NCBI GenBank assembly: GCA_027493775.1
Contig: JAOSKE010000002.1
Coordinates: 343,435 to 407,434, forward strand
Direction of reading: 5' to 3'
Length of the DNA stretch: 64,000 bases
DNA from: Kiritimatiellia bacterium
Lineage (GTDB): Bacteria > Verrucomicrobiota > Kiritimatiellia > CAIVKH01
Shown here piece after piece: positions 10,401 to 17,558 of the stretch (position 1 is the stretch's first letter; each line of letters opens with the position of its first letter). The position numbers and the translations under genes were made by a program. A model generated the notes under the pieces. That model had not been told where the DNA came from. It saw nothing but the letters and a program-made list of their open reading frames with translations, and ran no database searches.

Positions 10401-11584
10401 AGGCTCGCCCGCTCTTTCCCCAGCTCTTCCCGCGCCGCGTCCAACTGGCCCTGATAATCGGACGTCTTTCCCTTGAACTCCGCAACAAGGCGCTGCTGCT
10501 CCTCCTCGCTCTTGCGAATCTTGTCCAATGCAATGCGATGCTGCTCGCGCTGCTCCCGCAAATCGCGCTCCGCCTCCTCCAGTTGCGCGCGAACCGAGCG
10601 GCTTTCCGATGAAAGGTCTTCCAGCTTGCGCGACAAATCCGCGCCCTCGACTTGAACCTGCAACTGGCGCGCCTGCTCCGCCGCAAGCTCCTCGCGCGCC
10701 GCATCCAGCGCCGCCAGCGCCTCCGCCGACTGCTTGCGCAACGACTCCACCTCGCCACGCAGCGCCTCCTCGCGCTCCCGCGCCTGTGGCGCAACCGCAG
10801 CGGATGCAACCGCGGCAAGCGGCGTCTGCGAACGAGCCTGAGTCAGCGCGTGTTCCGCGCGTTCCAACTGAGCCTGTAGCTCTTTGATGCGATCCGCCGA
10901 CGCGCCCTCCTTCTCCGCGCCACGCGACGCGGACTTCAACTGCTGCACTTCCGACTCCGCCTTCTGAAGACGCTCCGCGAGCTCCTTCTTTTGAACATCG
11001 AGTTCCGTCAGTCGCTTCTTCAACGCCTCCGCGTCATCGCCAGTCGGACGCGCCGAGCGCTGCTCTAGGGTTTGCTTTGCGGCCTTGAGCGAATTCGCAG
11101 TCGCGGCAAGCTCTTTCTCAAGCGCCTCGACGCGCCTGGCAAGTTGGGACGCGCGCGCGTCCGACTGAATCTTCTCCGACTCAAGTTTTGCGACCGCTTC
11201 CGGAGAAGGAATAGACGCGAGAATCTTCGCCTGCTGCTCATCCACCGTTGTCGTCTCGCCCGTCACACAATTGGCCAGACGCGCCGTGCCCGCAACCGTG
11301 CCCTCTTGAACCAACTCGCCGAGCGCCGCGATGTTGAACGGTCCGACGCTCTCCGCATCTCCGGTTTCCAACATCCAAACCATATCCAACTCGCGCAGCT
11401 CACACGCCGCAAACCAAGTCTTGCCGTCCGCCGAAATTTCCTGATCTGCCAGCACCCGCCCCTGCCGCGCCCACGCCTGCAAGCTCGCCAGCGGCGCCGG
11501 ACCAAACACCGCGCCATCATCGGTGCGCAGACTCCACGTCTGATCGGGACGCGCGTTCTTAAAAACAATCTTCCGCTGGGGCAT
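4456..11584 (-). CDS. Giant coiled-coil protein with two N-terminal GYF-like domains (frameshifted in T7 at 5125-5131)
   Basis: Read as one gene this encodes about 2375 residues. The N-terminal 130 residues hold two tandem GYF_2-like modules. The first has WSLRTDDGAVFGP...W and the second WMLETGDAESVGPF. In many bacteria this domain type sits at the N-terminus of membrane or regulatory proteins. From about residue 145 to 2230 the chain is almost pure E/Q/A/R/L heptads, consistent with one very long coiled-coil rod. The last 150 residues are Pro/Ala/Ser-rich and disordered. The sequence breaks after QQQKK. Removing one base from the T7 run (5125-5131) continues QQKKFYDEEREQRRQ into the downstream frame that ends at 4456. 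ATG 11584 is preferred over 11644 because it follows GAGGT and starts at the GYF domain. No ATPase or SMC head is present. A structural or scaffold role is inferred. Confidence 0.8.
8506..8840 (-). repeat. 89-codon internal duplication in the coiled-coil rod
   Basis: The DNA around 8506-8572 and 8773-8839 is nearly identical, offset by 267 bp. It encodes the repeated segment EAQRNAESRAGELDREIQEL. The 89-codon period keeps the reading frame and shows that the rod grew by tandem duplication. Confidence 0.75.
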
Positions 11585-11769
11585 AATAAGACCTCGATAA
11601 ACAACAAAATCCGGACACGAAAAAAGCAGTCGCCAGCAAAGCAAATACGCGCCCGTTCAGCAAGCGCTACGTGCCCTGAAAAATGCCCCGTGCGGCGGCA
11701 AAATGCGGAGAAGGAACTGGCAACCCCGCCCTTGGGCACAAAACGATTGTTTGGCGGAAAATGAATGGC

Positions 11770-11842
11770 GCGCTCGGAGGGACTTGAACCCCCAACCTTC
11801 TGATCCGAAGTCAGAAGCTCTGTCCAATTGAGCTACGAGCGC
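11770..11842 (-). tRNA. tRNA-Arg (anticodon TCG)
   Basis: The 73-nt cloverleaf reads on the minus strand, with acceptor stem GCGCTCG/CGAGCGC, D-arm GCTC/GAGC, anticodon stem TCTGA/TCAGA with loop CTTCGGA (anticodon TCG), and T-arm with TTCAAGT. The 3' CCA is not encoded. Confidence 0.95.
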
Positions 11843-11917
11843 AACGCGGGCGGATGGCCTTGCGAAAAGACAGTTCTTAAGGCACCTTCCACCCATAAGC
11901 AACAGGAGATTTAGCAG

Positions 11918-12472
11918 ATGGTATTGATCACACAAAGCGGACCCGACACCCTGCCCATTGGCGCCCCCGCCCCTGATTTCACGCTTCCCGCCATTGACGG
12001 CAAGACCTACTCGCGCAGCGACTTCGCCGCCAGCAAGGCCCTCGTCATCAACTTCACCTGCAACCACTGCCCCTACGCGAAGGCGTACGAAGACCGCTTC
12101 ATCGCCATCGTACGCGAATTTTCTGCAAGAGGCATTGCCTTCGTTGCAATCAACCCCAACGACGAGAACACCTACCCCGACGACAGTTTTGAGAAAATGA
12201 AAGAACGCGCCGAAGCGCGCGGCTTCAATTTCCCCTACCTCCGCGACGACACACAACAGACTGCTCGCGCCTACGGCGCAGTATGCACCCCCCACCTCTT
12301 CATCGTTGTGGACGACAAAATCGCCTACGAAGGACGGATAGACGACAACTGGAAAGACCCCGCCGCCGCGCAACACCACGACCTGCGCGACGCCCTCACC
12401 GCCATCCTCGCCGGCACCCCCATCCCGACCCCCAACACCAACCCCATGGGCTGTTCGTTGAAGTGGAAATAG
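11918..12472 (+). CDS. Thioredoxin-fold AhpC/TSA-like redox protein
   Basis: The 184-residue protein belongs to the thioredoxin superfamily near AhpC/TSA and redoxin proteins. APDFTLPAIDGK (about 15-26) is the typical peroxiredoxin entry, VINFTCNHCPYAKAY (about 45-59) carries a CxxC motif, and AVCTPHLFIV contains the cis-Pro 'TP' before the fourth strand. No signal peptide is visible, so it is probably cytoplasmic. The CNHCPY pattern is typical of a thioredoxin-family group whose substrate is not defined. ATG 11918 follows CAGGAG at good spacing. The gene is bounded by tRNA-Arg and the insertion sequence. Confidence 0.85.
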   Translation: MVLITQSGPDTLPIGAPAPDFTLPAIDGKTYSRSDFAASKALVINFTCNHCPYAKAYEDRFIAIVREFSARGIAFVAINPNDENTYPDDSFEKMKERAEARGFNFPYLRDDTQQTARAYGAVCTPHLFIVVDDKIAYEGRIDDNWKDPAAAQHHDLRDALTAILAGTPIPTPNTNPMGCSLKWK

Positions 12473-12525
12473 ATTTATTGAAGGACAACGAGTAGCGGAA
12501 GTTAAGCGCACGGGCCCAAATTTCC

Positions 12526-13823
12526 GGTTCTCCATCAAAAGAGGGGGCAAGGCCGCTCCTGAGACCATACAATGGTCTCGGTGAAATAAACCCAAAAGGA
12601 GACGACCATGCCCTTGAATGATGAGAGTATTCTGAATCTGCCCTTTCTGCATATCCGAAAGTGCGAAGATCGCAACCCCGTATTGATTGAGGCTGATTAC
12701 ACCGGCCCGGTGCGGTGTCCGCATTGTGAATCAGTTCAACTGCGGAAGAAATGTCCGTTTGTCCGAAGGGTGCGACACGAGAGCATCGGAGAGCGGTTAG
12801 TCTGGTTGATCCTGCGGGGATACAAGTATTTATGTCGGGGATGTGGACGCTATTTTCGGCAACGATTCGAGGGGCTTCTGCCGTATCAGTGCGCCACCGA
12901 GCCGTTTCGGAACGAGGTCTGCCAAGATCACCATGACGGGATTTGTCAGCGCCAGCTGGCCCGGCGCACCGGTTTGGGCTCTGCTACCATCGAGCGCTGG
13001 TACCATCGGTTCCTGACGCGAAAGATGGCCGAGAGAAAGAACGCTCCCTGTCCTCGGGTGTTGGGGATCGACGAGCACTTCTTCACTCGCAAGGACGGCT
13101 ATGCGACCACCTTCTGTGACCTGCAGCATCATCGGGTCTATCACGTCGTGCTAGGCCGCTCGGAAGCGGCGCTGGAAAGCTATCTGGCGAAGCTGCCGGA
13201 CAAGCACAGGGTGCGAGTGGTCTGCATAGATCTGTCCTCAAGCTACCGGGAGATCGTGCGCAGACACTTTCCGCGTGCCCAGATTGTGGCGGATCGCTTC
13301 CACGTCATGCGACTCATCGGGCACACCATCCATCAGCTCTGGCGGCAGCTCGACCCGGTGCAGAGCCGAAACCGCGGGTTGCGTTCCCTGTTGCGTCGCC
13401 GTGCTGATCGACTTGAGCCTGATCAGGCTCAGAATCTCGGCCGATATCTGCAAGCGCATCCTGCCACCGAAGCATTGTATTGCTTCAAACAAGAACTCTG
13501 GGAACTGCTGCGGCCGGCGGGACTCAATCCTTCGGCTTGTCGGCCGAGGATTCGGGAGTTCTTGGCCCGTATCCAGCAACTCAAAGAAGCCCCCGTGTCC
13601 AGCCTGGTCACGCTAGGCCAAACACTGGAGGCTTGGCAGGATGAGATTGCACGTATGTGGCGCTTCAGCCGCAATAACGGGATCACCGAAGGCTTTCATA
13701 ACAAAATGGAGATGATCAGCCGCCGCGCTTTCGGATTTAAGAACTTTGACAACTATAGGCTCCGAGTGAGAGCTTGCTGTTGTTGATGAGGAGCGGCCTT
13801 GCCCCCTCTTTTGGTGGAGAACC
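12526..13823 (+). mobile_element. ISL3-family insertion sequence, apparently intact
   Basis: The 1298-bp element has 35-bp terminal inverted repeats at 12526-12560 and 13789-13823 with one mismatch (both ends begin GGTTCTCCA). The single transposase gene is intact. A perfect hairpin, GAGACCAT-ACA-ATGGTCTC (12561-12579), lies between the left repeat and the gene and could be a regulatory site. I see no 8-bp target duplication: the left flank is AAATTTCC and the right flank AAGAAGTG. The left flank belongs to a dispersed motif also found at 40.5 kb and 63.6 kb. The right end stops 10 bp from the 3' end of tRNA-Lys. Confidence 0.92.
12608..13786 (+). CDS. ISL3-family transposase
   Basis: The 392-residue DDE-type transposase cuts and rejoins the ends of its insertion sequence. 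It has an N-terminal zinc-ribbon (CPHC about 37-40, CRGCGRYF about 77-84), an HTH region (QRQLARRTGLGSATIERWY), and a DDE core. The first Asp is in GIDEHFF, the second in VVCIDLSSSYREIV, and the catalytic Glu is in ITEGFHNKMEMI near the C-terminus. Length and layout fit the ISL3 (IS204/IS1001/IS1165) group. ATG 12608 follows AAGGAG. The frame is uninterrupted, so the element may be active. Confidence 0.93.
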   Translation: MPLNDESILNLPFLHIRKCEDRNPVLIEADYTGPVRCPHCESVQLRKKCPFVRRVRHESIGERLVWLILRGYKYLCRGCGRYFRQRFEGLLPYQCATEPFRNEVCQDHHDGICQRQLARRTGLGSATIERWYHRFLTRKMAERKNAPCPRVLGIDEHFFTRKDGYATTFCDLQHHRVYHVVLGRSEAALESYLAKLPDKHRVRVVCIDLSSSYREIVRRHFPRAQIVADRFHVMRLIGHTIHQLWRQLDPVQSRNRGLRSLLRRRADRLEPDQAQNLGRYLQAHPATEALYCFKQELWELLRPAGLNPSACRPRIREFLARIQQLKEAPVSSLVTLGQTLEAWQDEIARMWRFSRNNGITEGFHNKMEMISRRAFGFKNFDNYRLRVRACCC

Positions 13824-13833
13824 AAGAAGTGGT

Positions 13834-13905
<72 letters not shown>

Positions 13906-13911
13906 GCGTTC

Positions 13912-14069
13912 GAAGCAGCCGATATAAAGGACGCCGCCATCATTTGACAAGTCTCGATTCAAACAGATAATCTTTTCCCTCACCGCACCCGTGGTGGAAT
14001 TGGCAGACACGCAAGACTTAGGATCTTGTGCCGCAAGGCGTGGGGGTTCAAGTCCCTCCGGGTGCACCA
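13912..14069 (+). repeat. Left copy of the 158-bp tRNA-Leu direct repeat (island boundary)
   Basis: This segment recurs at 17037-17194, offset by 3125 bp. The first 73 bp upstream of the tRNA and the tRNA 5' part are identical. The differences lie in the anticodon arm, the variable arm and one acceptor position. Together the two copies bracket the restriction-modification island. Confidence 0.9.
13985..14069 (+). tRNA. tRNA-Leu (anticodon TAG), left copy, CCA encoded
   Basis: The tRNA has a long variable arm and acceptor GCACCCG/CGGGTGC fully paired, followed by ACCA. The anticodon stem CAAGA/TCTTG encloses loop CTTAGGA, giving anticodon TAG. All stems pair, so this is probably the functional copy. 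Confidence 0.95.
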
Positions 14070-14429
14070 TTTCGCCCAGCGCTGGAACCTATTTCGAGAA
14101 GAACTGCGCAGTTAGCTGGCACCTCGCCGCGCTGCCGCGCCGCTCGGAAAATATGCAGACCCCGGCGCGGCGCTGCCGCGCCTCGCCCCCCACGCAAGGC
14201 TCCGCGCCCGGCTGGACGCCGGGCTTGGCAAGGTGCGCCGCTATGCCGCAGCGCAGCATGCTCGGCCCGCTGGCTGCGGTCGAGTCCCGCCGTTGCGGGA
14301 GCGCTTCGCTCCGCCCGTCTTCTTCGGTATTTTCATGGCCTACGAATAGATCGCCCGAAACAAACACTATCGCATGCGAAATAATTTATAGGTATTTCGG
14401 GCGTCATCGTGAAACGCTATCTTGAATAC
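14070..14429. other. GC-rich gap between tRNA-Leu and the restriction gene
   Basis: This stretch of about 360 bp is GC-rich with several short inverted repeats (for example GCGCGGCGCTGCCGCGCC near 14165). No credible gene is visible. Its right end holds the 15-bp motif CAAACACTATCGCAT (14361-14375), which is shared with the methyltransferase promoter region. Confidence 0.5.
14361..14380 (+). promoter_or_regulatory. Candidate operator upstream of the restriction gene
   Basis: CAAACACTATCGCAT is followed by GCG, giving a core GCATGC palindrome. The same 15 bases occur at 16406-16420, just upstream of the methyltransferase gene. A shared site upstream of both R and M genes suggests joint control, possibly by the HTH protein encoded between the repeats. 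Confidence 0.45.
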
Positions 14430-15488
14430 ATGGCTGAAACAGTGGATCAAAAAGGCGCACTCGAAGCGCTTGAGCGTGCATGGCGTGGCATAAAATCAAA
14501 GACCCGGCCTCCGGCTCGCATGCACCAGTTGATTGAACAAGTGCTGGGGGCCACGGATGTGACGTTCAAGTACATCCTCGTGACGGGATATCTCGCGAAG
14601 TGCCTCAATCCTTCGATCAATGCGCGCGCTATCCAGGTGAGCAGCAAACTCAAAGGGGCATACGATGCCCGGAGTTTGTGCCACGGGGTCGTCGTCGGGT
14701 TTGAGAAAAACAAGGGCAACCTTTTCGGGCTTTCGAATGAACCCTTTGTAAACAAACCCGCTCGACATCCAGAGCATGACGGCAAGAACCCTCAATTACG
14801 GAATAAGTTAATCGCACAGAAATTGCACGACTGCCTGGAGATGGCAAACACAGCGACGGCGAGGGATGTAAAGCTTGGACTCGTCCACATTCTGCGAATT
14901 GGCGCTGCTCACGCGGCAAACCAAAAAGAGGTAATCGCAACTGCAAAGGTGAATCTCAAGAAAGCATCGGACTTCCTCGAATTATTTCTCCAAGAGGCTG
15001 ATGGCGGCTCCCGTCTTGTTGCTGTTTGGGGCGCGTTCATGTCTTTGATCTCAGAGCACGGCAAAGTCTCAGTCACACCGCCGAACGTTTCGGATCAATT
15101 TGGCAAAACTGCTGGTGATGTAGAAATACGATACGATGGGACGCTCGTCGCGGCCTCGGAATGCAAGCATCGTCCGCTGAATCTTGATGATGTGAAACAC
15201 GGAATTCGAAAGGCAATCGAGAGTGGAGTTCCCGAGTACCATTTTGTAATTGCTGACGGACTCGCGAACGGGCAAGAGCAGGAAATATCAGACGAAATAG
15301 AAAATCATGCCGATGAGCTTGATCTTCTGCTCGTGGATATTTGGGGGCGAAAGAATTTCATGGCGGGTATTCTGAATCCGGTGCGACGGACGCAGCTTGG
15401 TCCGACAATCGTGCGCCTGCTGAGGGAGATGAAAAAATTTGAGAGCGCAAATGTGGCGGCGGAGCGGTGGAATTTGCTCAAAGATTGA
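14430..15488 (+). CDS. Putative type II restriction endonuclease, SacI-like
   Basis: The product is about 352 residues from ATG 14430, or 359 from an alternative GTG at 14409; neither has a clear Shine-Dalgarno site. The segment GAYDARSLCHGVVVGFEKNKG and the nearby NEPFVNKPARHPEHD match what I recall of the RE_SacI family, whose prototype cleaves GAGCTC. DVEIRYDGTLVAASECKHR (about 233-251) looks like a PD-(D/E)xK catalytic core, with Asp, Glu and Lys in ECK. The gene converges on the methyltransferase gene with an 11-bp 3' overlap, the usual arrangement of a type II system. The cognate site cannot be read from sequence. Confidence 0.72.
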   Translation: MAETVDQKGALEALERAWRGIKSKTRPPARMHQLIEQVLGATDVTFKYILVTGYLAKCLNPSINARAIQVSSKLKGAYDARSLCHGVVVGFEKNKGNLFGLSNEPFVNKPARHPEHDGKNPQLRNKLIAQKLHDCLEMANTATARDVKLGLVHILRIGAAHAANQKEVIATAKVNLKKASDFLELFLQEADGGSRLVAVWGAFMSLISEHGKVSVTPPNVSDQFGKTAGDVEIRYDGTLVAASECKHRPLNLDDVKHGIRKAIESGVPEYHFVIADGLANGQEQEISDEIENHADELDLLLVDIWGRKNFMAGILNPVRRTQLGPTIVRLLREMKKFESANVAAERWNLLKD

Positions 15489-16392
15489 GCATCAAATCCC
15501 GGCTGCCTGCCAAGCGCTTGGGGTCGTAGTTCGTCCAGAGAATTTCAGTGCGCTTGCCTTTGGTGGAATGAATTGTCCTCTCGGGTCCTGTGAACTTGTG
15601 CCACTTGGGCGCACGATAGAGTCGATTCATCAAAGTGCAATCGTAATTGCTAATTGCAACCATGCCCTTGGCGGCGTTCAGTGCATCAGCAAGCCTCTCG
15701 TACTCTTCATCAGTCATTTCGTGGACGTATGCCTTTGAATCTCCTCGCGTGGTGTGAACGTATGGCGGATCGCAGTAAAATAGTGTTTCCTTGGAATCGT
15801 AAAGGTTGATCACGTCCACCGCTGGTCTGTTTTCAATCTGTACCCGCAGAAGACGGTCTGCAATTTCGGGAAGGGCCTCCACGCCGCCAAGCCAACGACT
15901 GACAACACCGCTCATTCCGCTGCGTGACGTGTTCTTGCAGTTTGCCCACCGGCCAACCGAGGCTGTCTGCGCCAAGCCCGTTCTCACCTGACGAGCTCGG
16001 ATATAGAAGCGACGCGCTCGCTCAAGTGGAGCAATCTGTGGTTCAAGTCTGCAAGCCAAGGAGAATTCTTCTCTGGAAAATGGGGTCAAGCCGATGCTCT
16101 CCACCAATTCCTTTTTGTGATCTCGAAGCACTCGAAAGAAATTGCATACCTCGCCGTCCAAATCGTTATACGTCTCAACGGGCGAAGGATCTCGGTTTAA
16201 CAAGATAGCCGCTGATCCGGCGAAGGGTTCACAGTAGTGATGACTTTCAGGCAAAAGCGGGAGGAGCCAGTCCAAGTGCGAAAACTTGCCTCCGTACCAG
16301 CCAAACGCGATCAGCTTCTCACCGCGAAGCCGACTGATGCCCGGTGGTTTGCCGTTCCGAATTCTCGCCGGCTGTGTTGTGATTGTAGTCAT
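15478..16392 (-). CDS. D12-class (Dam-type) adenine-N6 DNA methyltransferase
   Basis: The 304-residue product transfers a methyl group from S-adenosylmethionine to adenine N6, protecting host DNA from the partner nuclease. Motif I is EPFAGSAAILLN (about 56-67) and catalytic motif IV is YCDPPYVHTTRG (about 202-213). The substrate-tract motif AFGWYGGKFSHLDWL (about 29-43) is typical of the D12/Dam class. The length fits the family. The gene is the last in a minus-strand set (OLD-like stub, HTH, methyltransferase) and overlaps the 3' end of the restriction gene by 11 bp. The target site is unknown. Confidence 0.9.
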   Translation of the reverse strand: MTTITTQPARIRNGKPPGISRLRGEKLIAFGWYGGKFSHLDWLLPLLPESHHYCEPFAGSAAILLNRDPSPVETYNDLDGEVCNFFRVLRDHKKELVESIGLTPFSREEFSLACRLEPQIAPLERARRFYIRARQVRTGLAQTASVGRWANCKNTSRSGMSGVVSRWLGGVEALPEIADRLLRVQIENRPAVDVINLYDSKETLFYCDPPYVHTTRGDSKAYVHEMTDEEYERLADALNAAKGMVAISNYDCTLMNRLYRAPKWHKFTGPERTIHSTKGKRTEILWTNYDPKRLAGSRDLMLNL

Positions 16393-16405
16393 GGCGTCAA
16401 TGTAT

Positions 16406-16425
16406 CAAACACTATCGCATACGCA
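16406..16425 (-). promoter_or_regulatory. Candidate operator upstream of the methyltransferase gene
   Basis: This second copy of CAAACACTATCGCAT (16406-16420) is followed by ACG. It lies 14 bp upstream of the methyltransferase ATG and inside the 3' end of the HTH gene. See the matching site at 14361. Confidence 0.45.
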
Positions 16426-16630
16426 AGTATTTTGACTCGTTTTTCTTTGGGCGTCCCCCCGCTCGTCGGCCCTCTCGATTGAACCTTTCGACTTCTCGGC
16501 GGTCAAGCAGGTGATCGCGCCCGCTTTTCATCGAGGACATTACGCCCTGTTGGATAAGTTGGCGAACACGGACAGGCGTTACTCGAAGAATCGCCGCCGC
16601 CATCTTCGTTGTAATCAGATCGCTGTTCAT
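16412..16630 (-). CDS. Small excisionase/MerR-like HTH DNA-binding protein
   Basis: The 72-residue protein starts at ATG 16630 (MNSDLITTK). It has a winged HTH of the excisionase (HTH_17) type: TTKMAAAILRVTPVRVRQLI, a turn, then GRDHLLDRREVERF, and a basic tail RRAGGRPKKNES. In this context it could be the controller of the restriction-modification genes or an excisionase left from a mobile element. The start overlaps the stop of the upstream OLD-like stub (ATGA, 16627-16630), so translation is probably coupled. The stop is 19 bp from the methyltransferase start. Confidence 0.75.
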   Translation of the reverse strand: MNSDLITTKMAAAILRVTPVRVRQLIQQGVMSSMKSGRDHLLDRREVERFNREGRRAGGRPKKNESKYLRMR

Positions 16631-17036
16631 GCTTTTTCGGCGAAGGCCAATATTCGTTCGCAAAGGGTCCTGAGCGTTTTCGACGGTTTGCCTGCTTCCC
16701 ATGCTTTCGTCAACAAATGCCCCACAAAGAGCATGTTTTTATTCAAGCCACTAACCTGACCCATTGCCTGCTCCACTTCCTCGCACCATTTTCGCCATTC
16801 GGCAGTATCATAATCCGCCATGACCGCATCGCCAAGGGCGTTGGGCCAGACAACAAAATTGTCATTCCAAGAAATAACCGCTGGGAATGTGTCGTGGTTG
16901 GGCTGACCAAGAAGCGTCAGAAGACGCTTGTTGTCTGTCTCATGACGGGGGCATTTATTCGCGTCAGTAACATTGCCATCGGCGTCGAAAATCGTGAACG
17001 TCGGTATCTGCATGAGCTGAGCTATGACGAGCGGTT
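16627..17036 (-). pseudogene. 3' fragment of an OLD-like ATP-dependent nuclease (TOPRIM part)
   Basis: Only the C-terminal end remains. The frame is open from the repeat boundary (LQPLVIAQLMQIPTFTIFDADG) to the stop at 16627. IPTFTIFDADG matches the TOPRIM acidic DxD strand of OLD/AAA ATPase nucleases. The following stretch to LTKAWEAGKPSKTLRTLCERI fits the end of such proteins as I recall them. The ATPase half of several hundred residues is missing, and the cut falls exactly where the tRNA-Leu direct repeat begins (17037). An internal ATG at 17013 could yield a 128-residue product. The family assignment is by memory of motifs, not a search. Confidence 0.6.
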
Positions 17037-17194
17037 GAAGCAGCCGATATAAAGGACGCCGCCATCATTTGACAAGTCTCGATTCAAACAGATAATCTTT
17101 TCCCTCACCGCACCCGTGGTGGAATTGGCAGACACGCAGGATTTAGGTTCCTGTGCCGCGAGGCGTGGGGGTTCAAGTCCCTCCGGGAGCACCA
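17037..17194 (+). repeat. Right copy of the 158-bp tRNA-Leu direct repeat
   Basis: This matches 13912-14069. Its left edge coincides with the truncation of the OLD-like gene, marking it as a recombination breakpoint. Confidence 0.9.
17110..17194 (+). tRNA. tRNA-Leu (anticodon TAG), right copy, with acceptor mismatch
   Basis: The anticodon stem CAGGA/TCCTG is intact and the loop TTTAGGT gives anticodon TAG. CCA is encoded. The acceptor is GCACCCG/CGGGAGC, leaving an A3-A70 mismatch. The 5' half matches the left copy while the 3' half differs from it, which fits a hybrid made by recombination inside the gene. It may be poorly functional. Confidence 0.85.
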
Positions 17195-17362
17195 GCTTGA
17201 TTTTGGCGACCGAGCGGCAAGGCTGGGCCACGCGCGCTCATACTCGGCACGCTGGCCGGGTGACAAAATTGCGCGCATCGAACAAAAACCGCGTCTTATT
17301 CCCGCGTCCGTCCAGCAGCGCCATCAGATGATCGGCGGAGTCGTATTCGGAGTCACGGGCCT
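17195..17362. other. Right flank of tRNA-Leu, probable gene remnant
   Basis: A 42-codon minus-strand frame (MKARDSEYDSADHLMALLDG..., about 17240-17365) is the only candidate, and I do not recognise it. It may be a leftover of a gene disrupted by the same events that built the island or the hydrolase array. Confidence 0.3.
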
Positions 17363-17551
17363 TCATAACCGAGAAGTTTTCCCGACTTCAGATTCAAATA
17401 GGTTGGCATGGCCAATGCTATTGGTTGGCGCGTGGAGTTCATTGCCCAACAGCCCGCCCGAGCGGCCCGGTACATCACTGTCGCCTTCAGATATATCCCC
17501 CGTGTCCGCGTCGTCATTGAGCCAAAAGCGGAAGACCGGAAGATCAACCAT
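17363..17551 (-). pseudogene. Remnant of the giant secreted protein (dockerin-like FRFWLNDD segment)
   Basis: The 62-codon fragment reads FRFWLNDDADTGDISEGDSD then PGRSGGLLG. It matches residues near 1060-1090 of the giant protein encoded at 20828-25686. Over 92 bp (17442-17533 against 22421-22512) the DNA differs at one base. It lies 7 bp after the stop of the last cassette gene, so it is the truncated start of another cassette unit. Confidence 0.85.
17442..17533 (-). repeat. 92-bp near-identical repeat, copy 1
   Basis: 91 of 92 bases match 22421-22512. Copy 2 is inside the giant secreted-protein gene. Confidence 0.9.
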
Positions 17552-17558
17552 TCTGCTA

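Noticed and set aside
5387..10887. Long plus-strand open frames (up to 501 codons) opposite the giant coiled-coil gene
   Set aside because: They mirror the biased E/Q/A/R codon use of the coiled-coil gene, are Arg/Pro/Ser-rich with no domain, and lack ribosome sites.
12518..13831. 8-bp target duplication around the ISL3 element
   Set aside because: The left flank AAATTTCC and right flank AAGAAGTG do not match.
14028..14384. 118-codon frame after tRNA-Leu
   Set aside because: It begins inside the tRNA and is a GC-rich Arg/Ala/Pro frame with no motif.
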